Origin: Candidatus Thorarchaeota archaeon
GTDB taxonomy: Archaea > Asgardarchaeota > Thorarchaeia > Thorarchaeales > Thorarchaeaceae
DNA: 5,396 nt
Assembly (NCBI GenBank): GCA_016841005.1
Contig: JAEORG010000164.1
Span: forward strand, 1 to 5,396
Direction of reading: 5' to 3'
Part shown: positions 1 to 5,396 of the stretch, one piece after another
How positions within the stretch are numbered: the first letter of the stretch is position 1
Layout: every line of letters begins with the position of its first letter
The notes under the pieces: generated by a model
Told to the model about the DNA's origin: nothing
Database searches by the model: none
What the model saw: only the letters and a program-made list of their open reading frames with translations
Position numbers and translations under genes: made by a program

Positions 1-73
1 ATATTCGTTGGACCAATTCGTTTGCGACAGTTCTGAAGGCATCTATCTTGTTCGTGCCCTTCATCCACTCCAT
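1..73 (-). CDS. N-terminal fragment of unidentified protein, cut by window start
   Basis: On the minus strand an ATG at 73 opens a stop-free frame of 24 codons to the window edge. The peptide begins MEWMKGTNKIDAF and ends near ANELVQRI. The codons favour purines in the first position, as real genes do here. It starts 14 nt after the stop of the DUF3795 gene on the same strand, so the two are probably co-transcribed. A weak purine-rich stretch (GGGATGA) precedes the ATG; a second in-frame ATG lies at 64. Too little is visible to name a family. Confidence 0.45.
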   Translation of the reverse strand, partial: MEWMKGTNKIDAFRTVANELVQRI

Positions 74-87
74 ACTTGAATCATCCC

Positions 88-438
88 TTATTGAGCAGCT
101 CGAATCGTATCCAATTTCATCTTGGCTTCGTCCCCAGCCATTTTTAACCACTCTGAGAGTGTTTCACATATGTACTCATCACAATGAGCGCATGTTTCAA
201 CTCCATGTTCACTTGCACATGCTCGAACTGTACATTGACCACACCACTTGAAATGTACTCCACTTTTAGCTTTACATCCATCACAGTTAATGTCTTCAAC
301 TGCTAAAGGGAACTCAGGTGTGTCCCACTTCTCTCGCGTTGATGCTCGTAAATCATCATCATTATTGATTGTCGCTAAAAACGCAGGGCACTCTTTGCAA
401 TTTATGCCACAGTATGCAAGTTCAGTTGCCATAACCAT
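88..438 (-). CDS. DUF3795 family cysteine-rich protein
   Basis: This 116-residue protein matches the DUF3795 pattern: an N-terminal AYCGINCKECPAFLAT block (about residues 8-23), then INCDGC (50-55), WCGQC (65-69), a Cys at 74, and CAHCDEYIC (83-91). The order and spacing of these blocks are typical of the family, which is common in archaea and anaerobic bacteria and has no established function. Eleven Cys in 116 residues (10, 14, 17, 52, 55, 66, 69, 74, 83, 86, 91) suggest zinc or another metal, which is inference. No signal peptide or membrane segment is visible, so it is probably cytoplasmic. Two starts are possible: ATG at 438 and ATG at 432. There is no close Shine-Dalgarno, and a TATA-like box about 27 nt upstream of 432 favours a leaderless start there (114 residues). 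A partial gene follows 14 nt downstream. Confidence 0.9.
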   Translation of the reverse strand: MVMATELAYCGINCKECPAFLATINNDDDLRASTREKWDTPEFPLAVEDINCDGCKAKSGVHFKWCGQCTVRACASEHGVETCAHCDEYICETLSEWLKMAGDEAKMKLDTIRAAQ

Positions 439-454
439 TGATTAGAACACGAGG

Positions 455-462
455 TTAAAAAC
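455..462 (-). promoter_or_regulatory. TATA-like box of the DUF3795 gene
   Basis: On the minus strand the sequence reads GTTTTTAA, centred about 26-27 nt upstream of the ATG at 432. That is the usual archaeal distance from TATA box to transcription start, so the transcript would be leaderless from that ATG. A TGAGGAG at 464-470 lies about 25 nt from the ATG at 438, too far to act as its ribosome binding site. Confidence 0.4.
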
Positions 463-490
463 ACTCCTCACCGACTCTTTTGGGAGAATG

Positions 491-500
491 GTTTAATATC
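491..500 (+). promoter_or_regulatory. TATA-like box of the surface-protein gene
   Basis: GTTTAATATC lies about 40 nt upstream of the ATG at 536. Transcription would start near 522, leaving a short leader of about 14 nt with GAGG at its very beginning. The same bases read GATATTAAAC on the other strand and could also serve the divergent DUF3795 gene. This is position-based inference only. Confidence 0.35.
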
Positions 501-535
501 CGAAATATCTGAAATCCTCTCGAGGCTCTTAGAAG

Positions 536-1003
536 ATGATGAAAAAGCAGCTGATTGTCGGAAGCTCATTGATGATTCTTCTTCTAATGATAATTACTCC
601 TACACACGTAACAGCTCAAGATAGTCTATCATTTTCACTTACACGTAATTTTGGGATTGGTATTGGCAACACGTTGCAGGGCACATTCACGCTCAATGGT
701 GATGGACCAGAAGCAATTATTGGTTTGATTGTTTACTTTAACGGAGTCGAAGTTCATTCAGTAACTGGAAACACAATAAGTTGGCAATTTAACACTGGAG
801 ATTATCCCTCGGGTGACACAAACATTACTCTTTATGGATGGGATAACGATGGTATCTCCTACATCGCAATGCAAAATGTATCATTTCTAAGTGATTTTGC
901 AGCGACTGGAATCACAATAGGAATAATAGCTTTAGTTGTTGTACTGATACTCTTCAGGTATGTACCCAAGATTATGGGCCGCGGTAAGAGAAAATCTGAG
1001 TAG
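536..1003 (+). CDS. Small membrane-anchored surface protein, unknown function
   Basis: I do not recognise a named family in this 155-residue protein. Residues 1-27 look like a Sec signal peptide: MMKKQ, a hydrophobic core LMILLLMII, then a polar stretch ending THVTAQ. Residues 28-120 are an extracellular-type domain rich in alternating hydrophobic and polar residues, Gly, Asn and Thr, suggesting a single beta-sandwich (Ig- or CARDB-like, inferred). NIT (96-98) and NVS (114-116) are possible N-glycosylation sequons. Residues about 122-141 form a membrane helix (IGIIALVVVLILF), followed by a basic tail RGKRKSE that should stay in the cytoplasm. It is therefore a type I topology protein showing one small domain outside the cell. 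Two consecutive ATGs (536, 539) are possible starts. It faces the phosphofructokinase gene tail-to-tail with only 7 nt between stops, and no neighbour suggests its role. Confidence 0.85.
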   Translation: MMKKQLIVGSSLMILLLMIITPTHVTAQDSLSFSLTRNFGIGIGNTLQGTFTLNGDGPEAIIGLIVYFNGVEVHSVTGNTISWQFNTGDYPSGDTNITLYGWDNDGISYIAMQNVSFLSDFAATGITIGIIALVVVLILFRYVPKIMGRGKRKSE

Positions 1004-1010
1004 CAATCTT

Positions 1011-1973
1011 TCAGATAGTTAGTGAGTCTATTAATCCCAATAGATACTCATCGAGTTCTTTTGGTTTAGAGGTATCTGCAAATGGGGTCATCGCTAGTTC
1101 CTCCCTGACTACACCAAGAAGAACACCAGTTTCTCCTCGTGCTATACAATCAATCGCATATGCACCCAACTTAGTTCCTAATATTCTATCCAGGCGTGTT
1201 GGATTTCCGCCCCTCTGTATATACCCAAGAACGGAAACTCTACAATCTTCTCCAACCAATTTGGACATCTTTCTACTGATCTCCATCGCATCCCCTTCCT
1301 CATCACCTTCTGCTACGATGACAAATGCGAAATTCTTTCCTCGTTTCCTCCCAGCGATTATATCTTCAGCAATCTTCTTGAGATCAGTTTGAGTTTCAGG
1401 GACTAGAATTGCTTCTGCACCACATGATATACCTACATTTAATGCAATTGCACCTGAGTGGCGCCCCATTACTTCTATCAGAAAGAATCGGTCAAATGCT
1501 TGTGCTGTATCCCTTATCTTGTCAACAGCATCAATTGCATTATTTACCGCAGTGTCAAACCCAATGCTATAATCAGTCCCATAGATGTCATTATCGATCG
1601 TACCAGGTAATCCAATCAGTTGACCAGTCCAATATTGTTGGAGCTTCTCTAAGGCCTGCATTGTACCATTCCCACCAATAGCAACCAGTGCATCAAATTC
1701 TTCTTCTTCAAGTATACGCGCTGCTTTTTTCTGGCCTTCAGTAGTTCTGAATTCTTTTGACCTACCTGTGGTGAGTAATGTGCCACCTCGATGAATGATA
1801 TTTGCAACAGAACGAGCTTCCATTTGTACAAACAACTTATCAAGTAAGCCCTGAAGGCCTCCCATAATTCCAACCATTGTATGTCCATGATAAATACCGA
1901 CCCTTACGAGGGCTCGAATTGCGGCATTCATGCCAGGACTATCGCCACCACTTGTGAGAATTCCTATTTTCAT
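1011..1973 (-). CDS. pfkA: 6-phosphofructokinase, PFKA family, probably ATP-dependent
   Basis: It phosphorylates fructose 6-phosphate to fructose 1,6-bisphosphate in cytoplasmic glycolysis. Numbered from the ATG at 1973 it has 320 residues, the length of E. coli PfkA. Visible motifs are TSGGDSPGMNAAIR (7-20), TTGR ending at Arg71, GGNG (100-103), PGTIDND (123-129, catalytic Asp127), Arg162, EVMGR (167-171), Glu222, Arg245 and LGYIQRGG (249-256) with Arg254. Gly103 and Gly124 occupy the positions that are Asp and Lys in pyrophosphate-dependent enzymes, so ATP is the likely donor. Two residues differ from E. coli: Asn102 replaces Asp103, and Tyr251 replaces the sugar-binding His249. A TTG two codons upstream (1979) could also start, but the TATA box distance and the family N-terminus (MKxIG) favour the ATG. 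PFKA-family enzymes are uncommon in archaea, so lateral origin is plausible. Confidence 0.95.
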   Translation of the reverse strand: MKIGILTSGGDSPGMNAAIRALVRVGIYHGHTMVGIMGGLQGLLDKLFVQMEARSVANIIHRGGTLLTTGRSKEFRTTEGQKKAARILEEEEFDALVAIGGNGTMQALEKLQQYWTGQLIGLPGTIDNDIYGTDYSIGFDTAVNNAIDAVDKIRDTAQAFDRFFLIEVMGRHSGAIALNVGISCGAEAILVPETQTDLKKIAEDIIAGRKRGKNFAFVIVAEGDEEGDAMEISRKMSKLVGEDCRVSVLGYIQRGGNPTRLDRILGTKLGAYAIDCIARGETGVLLGVVREELAMTPFADTSKPKELDEYLLGLIDSLTI

Positions 1974-1995
1974 GTTCAAAGGCTTATATCATTCA

Positions 1996-2006
1996 GATAA
2001 ATAAGC
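1996..2006 (-). promoter_or_regulatory. TATA-like box of the phosphofructokinase gene
   Basis: The minus strand reads GCTTATTTATC, centred 27-28 nt upstream of the ATG at 1973. This is the classic archaeal TATA-to-start distance and predicts a leaderless mRNA beginning at or next to that ATG. No Shine-Dalgarno is seen before the ATG, which agrees. The box lies in the 106-nt spacer behind the DinB-family gene, so pfkA is probably transcribed on its own. Confidence 0.55.
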
Positions 2007-2085
2007 TAGATGTAATCGAATTCCTTCGGATTCACTCATACCTTCTATAATTAGGATTACTATCAGAAACATCTTGAGGACTGAG

Positions 2086-2556
2086 TTAGTTCTGAAACGC
2101 AAAAAAGTGAAGATAATCTGTCCCAGGTACATCATATCCTAAATCACGTAGGATTAGTGCTAATTGACCACGATGATGATTTGTGTGAAGAACATATTGA
2201 AGTAAGAAATCCATGATATCGATACATATGGGATTTTCAGATACATGAGATACTGTGATTTGACCTTGAGGTATTTGTTGAATCGTTCTGCTTAACTTGT
2301 CATCTAATTCTTTCCAACGAAGTAAGAGCTCTGTCATATCAGCTGTTTGAATCCAATCATAGATGCTCCTATCTGAAGACTTCTCTAGGATTAAAAAGCA
2401 TGTCGCCAAAGCTGCAACAATATGCGAAGAGATGCCCTTGATACTACGTCCAGCAACCTCTTGGTCATACTCATCTTTTTTCAAATCAAGAATTACATCT
2501 CGAATTCTGTGATTTGCCCAATATTGGTATTCTGCAAGACTTTTGAAAACCAACAA
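2086..2556 (-). CDS. DinB family protein (putative metal-dependent four-helix enzyme)
   Basis: This 156-residue protein has the DinB/YfiT-like pattern of a four-helix bundle that binds a divalent metal through three histidines. The N-terminus LAEYQYWANHRI (7-18) is the usual first helix. His45 lies in SIKGISSHIVAA (38-49). His124 and His128 lie in LHTNHHRGQL (123-132), the hallmark motif, so the triad is complete. The C-terminus GYDVPGTDYLHFFAF also fits. Family members are thiol-dependent transferases, hydrolases or uncharacterised stress proteins, and substrate cannot be deduced. There is no ATG near the start: the frame opens after a stop at 2563-2565 with TTG TTG at 2556 and 2553. A GAGGT at 2560-2564 is 3 nt from the first TTG and 6 nt from the second, so the second may be the true start. 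It lies 52 nt behind the CorA gene and 106 nt before pfkA. Confidence 0.88.
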   Translation of the reverse strand: MLVFKSLAEYQYWANHRIRDVILDLKKDEYDQEVAGRSIKGISSHIVAALATCFLILEKSSDRSIYDWIQTADMTELLLRWKELDDKLSRTIQQIPQGQITVSHVSENPICIDIMDFLLQYVLHTNHHRGQLALILRDLGYDVPGTDYLHFFAFQN

Positions 2557-2559
2557 CAG

Positions 2560-2592
2560 ACCTCAGAGTATTGATGATGCTACTATATGATA
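2560..2592 (-). promoter_or_regulatory. Possible promoter and Shine-Dalgarno of the DinB-family gene
   Basis: In the 52-nt spacer after the CorA stop, the minus strand carries ATATCATATAG (2582-2592), a TATA-like stretch. It is followed by GAGGT at 2560-2564 directly before the tandem TTG codons. If the box works, the leader would be only a few nucleotides and the Shine-Dalgarno would sit at its 5' end, so translation after readthrough from the CorA gene is equally likely. Confidence 0.3.
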
Positions 2593-2608
2593 TGGTTTCC
2601 TATAGCTG

Positions 2609-3562
2609 TCAAAGCACTCCTCGTTGACGTAGGTAAATGTAGAAAGGAATCGTAAGTAAGAAACTCACACTTAGAACCACAATAAAGGCTGCCGGATTTT
2701 GTTCTAAGGGAAGACCAACATTCATTCCATAAACTGAAGCAACAAGTGTTGGAACACTAACAAGAAGCGATACTGCAGTCAGAGTTTTCATTACAGTATT
2801 GAGATTATGTCCAACAATGCTATCGAAGATTTCCATTGCATTGTCAATGAGTTCTCTATAGATCTTGCTGAGTTCTATTTGCTGTTGAAGGTCTACTTCC
2901 AACTCCTCAAGTCTGTCCTCATCAAGAATCATCTTCCCGAATCTTTGTACTCTTTTTAGCCCTCGAAGAACTCTCATGTTTCCCTTTAAAGCAGCGTCAA
3001 CAAATATTGCATCTCGTGATAGTTGGAAGAATTTGTCCATATGCGAACGATAGATATCCGACCTGATCGTTTCTTCAGTTTCCTTAATCGTTTCTTCAAT
3101 AATATCTAAGACAGTTTCAAATGAGTGAGTGACAATCTCCCATTGATTGTAGATTATCTCACTTGCTGTAGTACTACGTCTAATGAGTGTTCTAAGTCGT
3201 TTCTTCCGTATTGGAATAACATCATGTTGCAGAATAATGATATCTCTACCATTTGTGAAAATCCCTATGGGTGACGTTGATTGGTTTCTGTCTGTGATAT
3301 TTAGATTCATAGGTGCTCGAAGAACAAGCATTGTGAACTTATCTTCAACCTGTATTCTGGGTCGCTCATCCATGTCGAGCAAATCTTGGAGATCCTCAAG
3401 ATCAACTTCAAATCTGGTTGAGAGTTCACCGAAGAATTCTGGTTGGATACCAATCATATGAATCAGTAGTGGTTCATCTGGGGCGCTCTCAAGGTCTGGA
3501 TAGCTAATTCCACTCTCTAATGCCATTATCGTAAAGGAATAATCCTTAGACTCACCACTCAC
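2609..3562 (-). CDS. corA: CorA family Mg2+/divalent cation channel
   Basis: This 317-residue membrane protein belongs to the CorA metal ion transporter family, which forms pentameric channels importing Mg2+ (some members Co2+, Ni2+ or Zn2+). The signature YGMN lies at residues 278-281, at the end of the first membrane helix (about 258-278, TLTAVSLLVSVPTLVASV), preceded by the conserved NLNTVMKTLT. The second helix spans about 292-310 and ends in a short basic tail, RQRGVL. Residues 1-130 form the cytoplasmic alpha/beta domain, and about 135-250 are long charged helices typical of the funnel stalk. Length is normal for the shorter archaeal forms. The start is GTG with a strong GAGGTGA 6 nt upstream. 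The motif identifies the family firmly, but the exact ion is not determinable from sequence. Confidence 0.95.
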   Translation of the reverse strand: MSGESKDYSFTIMALESGISYPDLESAPDEPLLIHMIGIQPEFFGELSTRFEVDLEDLQDLLDMDERPRIQVEDKFTMLVLRAPMNLNITDRNQSTSPIGIFTNGRDIIILQHDVIPIRKKRLRTLIRRSTTASEIIYNQWEIVTHSFETVLDIIEETIKETEETIRSDIYRSHMDKFFQLSRDAIFVDAALKGNMRVLRGLKRVQRFGKMILDEDRLEELEVDLQQQIELSKIYRELIDNAMEIFDSIVGHNLNTVMKTLTAVSLLVSVPTLVASVYGMNVGLPLEQNPAAFIVVLSVSFLLTIPFYIYLRQRGVL

Positions 3563-3568
3563 TGTTTG

Positions 3569-3575
3569 TCACCTC
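3569..3575 (-). promoter_or_regulatory. Strong Shine-Dalgarno deciding the GTG start of corA
   Basis: The minus strand reads GAGGTGA, a near-perfect match to the 16S rRNA tail, 6 nt before the GTG at 3562. This decides the unusual start. A TATA-like GTAATATTCC (3619-3628) about 60 nt upstream could give a leader of about 35 nt containing this site. Confidence 0.65.
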
Positions 3576-3663
3576 ACATATGCGTCTGTAAACTCCGGCA
3601 CACCGAAGTATTTGGCTCGGAATATTACGTTTTTTTTCCGTGCAACAGAGGACTTCGAATTAA

Positions 3664-3679
3664 GGTCATAAAATTGACC
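3664..3679. repeat. 16-bp inverted repeat between the oxidoreductase and corA genes
   Basis: GGTCATAAAATTGACC has perfect 5-bp arms (GGTCA/TGACC) around a 6-nt AT-rich centre. It begins 24 nt downstream of the oxidoreductase and lies about 100 nt upstream of corA. It could be an operator-like dyad or a weak hairpin; no T-run follows on the minus strand, so an intrinsic terminator is not supported. A run of eight T (plus strand, 3630-3637) and a TATA-like box for corA fill the rest of this 140-nt spacer. Confidence 0.35.
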
Positions 3680-3702
3680 AGAGGAACCCTTTGAATTGCC
3701 TT

Positions 3703-5019
3703 CTAAATTACCACACTTTCAATTTCCACTTTTCGCTTATTAATTGTAAGCGTCTCAGATGGAATCTTCTTTCCACCAAATAACTCTGCTTCAGGTTCTC
3801 TCCTATATAGTGCATCCGCAATTCTAGCCATGGCATCTGCTTTCATAATACCTGAACCACTTGCCCCGTTAGCTACCAAAACACCATTCTCATAATACAC
3901 AAAGGGAATTGCATCAGGTGAATAACAGTATCCACCTGCCCAACTATTAACGGGTCTTGTCGAGGCGAAATCAGGGAAGTAAGCAGAAAGAACTGGAAAC
4001 ATACTATTCTCATAGTAAGCGCTTTCAGGTACAAGATCCTCGTCACTCTGGATATACTTGTAGGCTCGACCAAGTTTGTCTCCACACCCAACCCAGAAAC
4101 CATGTTCTTGTTTTTGTGGTCTGAAATATACACCTGCGCTGGGTAAGATGATAAAGGGACAAATATCTAAGTCATTGAATCCCTTTGTATTGAGCAATTG
4201 CCTTAGTCCTTCATTTTCTTCAGCATGGACAACGAATAGTTGACGCTTCTTACATTTTGTCTTGCTATTCATTCCTATTGGGTCTAGGAGTTCATTAGCC
4301 CAAGCACCTGTGGCTAACACAACACACTCAGCTCGAATCTCACCTTTGTCGGTCTTTACTCCTGTCACTTTTTTATCTTGCCAAACGAATGGCTCTCCTG
4401 GTAAATCTAGTTTGGGATTGGCTTCTAGTATTAGTGATTCCACGTTGATACCAAACCTTGGTTTAACTTCACTCATCTTCTTGAACTCTTCAAAATAGAA
4501 TTCAACATAACGAGTTGGATCGAGTACACCGCAGTCACCACCAAAGAGACCGTAACTGACCTCTTTTAAATTCATTAATTCAGCTTCTTCGCTATTAGAA
4601 AAATCAACATTTAAACTAGGCATCATCTCTTTGAGTTGCTGTTTGTTGTAGACTTTGTAGTTGATTCCAGATGCTTCCATTCGCTTCATCCACATCTGAA
4701 CACTTTCGCTATTGAATTGAGATTCGCCCAAGAGCCAGAGGTAACCACATTTCTCGAAAAGGAGCTCATGACCTAATTCTTCTTGAACATGATTAATGAA
4801 TTTCAATGTCGAATCTGTCAAGAGTTGATTAGTAGATGACGCAAACATGTTACGTACTGCAGCAGCACTCATTGCAGTATTGGCTTGACCTGCAGCAAGA
4901 TACCTATCCAGAAGTAAGATTTTCTTCTCTGGATTGTTCTTCTGAAGGTAATATGCCGTAGCTACACCTATGATACCAGCACCAACAACAACTATGTCAA
5001 AGGTTTCTGAATCACTCAT
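3703..5019 (-). CDS. FAD-dependent oxidoreductase, DAO family (sarcosine/glycine oxidase-like)
   Basis: This 438-residue protein should oxidise an amine, N-methyl amino acid or 2-hydroxyacid using FAD. The Rossmann nucleotide-binding motif GAGIIG is at residues 13-18 after DIVVV, with Asp38 ending the second strand to hold the ribose. SAAAVRNMFA (51-60) matches the substrate/flavin loop of sarcosine oxidase and FOXRED1-like proteins. VVLATGAW (233-240) is the second FAD signature. VYFRP (297-301), WAGGYCYSPDAIPFV (360-374) and NGASGSGIMKADAMARIADAL (from 384) are the C-terminal DAO motifs. The position of the covalent-FAD cysteine of monomeric sarcosine oxidase, judged by spacing to the SPD, is Gly362, so FAD is probably non-covalent. 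There is no C-terminal GcvT-like domain as in dimethylglycine dehydrogenase. It is cytoplasmic and stands alone, and no neighbour reveals the substrate. The start is ATG with a good Shine-Dalgarno. Confidence 0.9.
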   Translation of the reverse strand: MSDSETFDIVVVGAGIIGVATAYYLQKNNPEKKILLLDRYLAAGQANTAMSAAAVRNMFASSTNQLLTDSTLKFINHVQEELGHELLFEKCGYLWLLGESQFNSESVQMWMKRMEASGINYKVYNKQQLKEMMPSLNVDFSNSEEAELMNLKEVSYGLFGGDCGVLDPTRYVEFYFEEFKKMSEVKPRFGINVESLILEANPKLDLPGEPFVWQDKKVTGVKTDKGEIRAECVVLATGAWANELLDPIGMNSKTKCKKRQLFVVHAEENEGLRQLLNTKGFNDLDICPFIILPSAGVYFRPQKQEHGFWVGCGDKLGRAYKYIQSDEDLVPESAYYENSMFPVLSAYFPDFASTRPVNSWAGGYCYSPDAIPFVYYENGVLVANGASGSGIMKADAMARIADALYRREPEAELFGGKKIPSETLTINKRKVEIESVVI

Positions 5020-5024
5020 AGTAA

Positions 5025-5070
5025 TCGCCTCTCGAACGGTTGCCGCGAGGAACAGTATGGCCTATAATAG
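5025..5070 (-). promoter_or_regulatory. Promoter and Shine-Dalgarno of the FAD oxidoreductase gene
   Basis: The minus strand carries CTATTATAGG (5061-5070), a TATA-like box, and GAGGCGA (5025-5031) 5 nt before the ATG at 5019. Transcription would start near 5039, giving a leader of about 20 nt that contains the ribosome binding site. GAGGCGA differs by one base from the GAGGTGA of corA, supporting both as real sites. Confidence 0.5.
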
Positions 5071-5200
5071 TTTGGTTTCACATCCTGTTTTTGTTCTATA
5101 TGGAAGCATCGCTATTGTTTCACAGCTAGGATATGGATTGCGAATTAAGGGAGAAATAGACTCGGAATAGAAGATATCATTGTTCTGCGATTTGAGGATA

Positions 5201-5344
5201 ATGCCTGTTGATAAAATCAACCACATCTTGTATGGAACAAGTACCGGCTCTAAGTGCATATTTGATGTGCAAATCATACGTTGGCAGAACACATATCAGG
5301 TTTCAATCATGTGCCCTATGGGGGTTAGAGAGTGCCCGGATTAG
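5201..5344 (+). CDS. Possible small protein, 47 residues, unknown
   Basis: The ATG at 5201 is preceded by GAGG at 5194-5197, only 3 nt away. The peptide begins MPVDKINHILYGTSTGSK, has a beta-like stretch (IFDVQIIRW) and ends with Cys residues at 38 and 45. It stops at TAG, followed in frame by a second TAG and a TGA. First-position purines (about 64%) look coding-like. An alternative frame over the same bases also stays open, so this call is weak; it may be the remnant of a larger gene. Confidence 0.22.
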   Translation: MPVDKINHILYGTSTGSKCIFDVQIIRWQNTYQVSIMCPMGVRECPD

Positions 5345-5396
5345 TAGTGAGAAAGGACAATGGAGACCTGAGATGGTATCCCTTCTTCAAACAGGA
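5232..5396 (+). CDS. Possible N-terminus of a gene leaving the window (alternative frame)
   Basis: From ATG 5232 a frame of 55 codons stays open to the end of the window, starting MEQVPALSAYLM and ending in a charged stretch SSEKGQWRPEMVSLLQTG. It overlaps the 5201 ORF in a different frame, so at most one is fully real unless a frameshift joins them. No convincing Shine-Dalgarno or TATA box serves this ATG. No family recognised. Confidence 0.2.
   Translation, partial: MEQVPALSAYLMCKSYVGRTHIRFQSCALWGLESARISSEKGQWRPEMVSLLQTG

Larger units (their letters stand above)
5020..5396. other. Right-end region with no confident gene
   Basis: Apart from the oxidoreductase promoter, these 377 nt hold only weak coding candidates. 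On the plus strand, a 37-codon ORF (5057-5170) begins MAYNSLVSHPVF after GAGG at 5047-5050 with 6-nt spacing. It shares a frame with the 47-codon ORF at 5201. A minus-strand frame at 5062-5292 is open, but few of its codons begin with G, so it is probably a shadow. No tRNA, repeat array or clear terminator was found. Confidence 0.5.

Noticed and set aside
2016..2033. Imperfect hairpin GAATTCC-TTC-GGATTC between the DinB-family gene and pfkA
   Set aside because: The stem is short with a bulge, and no T-run follows on the minus strand, so a terminator is not supported.
1011..3562. pfkA, DinB-family gene and corA as a single functional operon
   Set aside because: They share a strand, but gaps of 52 and 106 nt contain promoter-like boxes and the functions are unrelated.
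3574..3579. ATG-TGA minimal ORF just before the corA Shine-Dalgarno (minus)
   Set aside because: A start-stop mini-ORF can affect translation in some systems, but a six-base occurrence overlapping GAGGTGA is easily chance.
5062..5292. Minus-strand 76-codon ORF upstream of the oxidoreductase
   Set aside because: It begins with GTG right after a stop, has no Shine-Dalgarno, few codons start with G, and it overlaps the oxidoreductase promoter; it looks like a shadow.
5311..5337. GTGCCC repeated at 5311 and 5332, and a GC-rich stretch resembling part of an RNA gene
   Set aside because: Only six bases repeat, and no cloverleaf or conserved T-loop sequence was found.

Overview
The window is a compact, AT-rich stretch of what looks like an archaeal genome, seen mostly on the minus strand. 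Two signs point to an archaeon. TATA-like boxes sit about 27 nt upstream of probable leaderless starts (phosphofructokinase, DUF3795 gene). There is also a surface protein with a Sec-type signal, glycosylation sequons and one C-terminal membrane anchor. An Asgard or other mesophilic archaeal lineage would fit, but nothing here fixes the taxonomy. No mobile element, CRISPR array, tRNA or rRNA was seen.

Left part (1-1003). A gene cut by the window start (minus, from 73) lies 14 nt behind a small cysteine-rich DUF3795 protein, probably in one transcript. A 97-nt divergent spacer with TATA-like boxes separates this pair from a plus-strand gene for a small membrane-anchored surface protein.

Middle (1011-3562, minus). 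A PFKA-family 6-phosphofructokinase converges on the surface-protein gene with a 7-nt gap. Upstream of it are a DinB-family metal-binding four-helix protein with a TTG start and a CorA-type divalent-cation channel with a GTG start. These three share a strand, but their spacers (106 and 52 nt) hold promoter-like boxes. They are probably separate or loosely linked units rather than one pathway operon.

Right part (3703-5396). A 438-residue FAD-dependent amine or hydroxyacid oxidoreductase of the DAO family has its own TATA box and Shine-Dalgarno. A 140-nt spacer with a 16-bp dyad lies between it and the CorA gene. The last 377 nt hold no confident gene. They contain two tandem small ORFs in one plus-strand frame separated by a single amber codon, and a competing open frame that runs off the window.

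The genes do not form an obvious joint system: they are housekeeping or accessory functions (glycolysis, Mg2+ transport, amine oxidation) mixed with uncharacterised proteins. The main points worth checking are the altered active-site residues of the phosphofructokinase, the amber-interrupted frame at the right end and the orphan surface protein.
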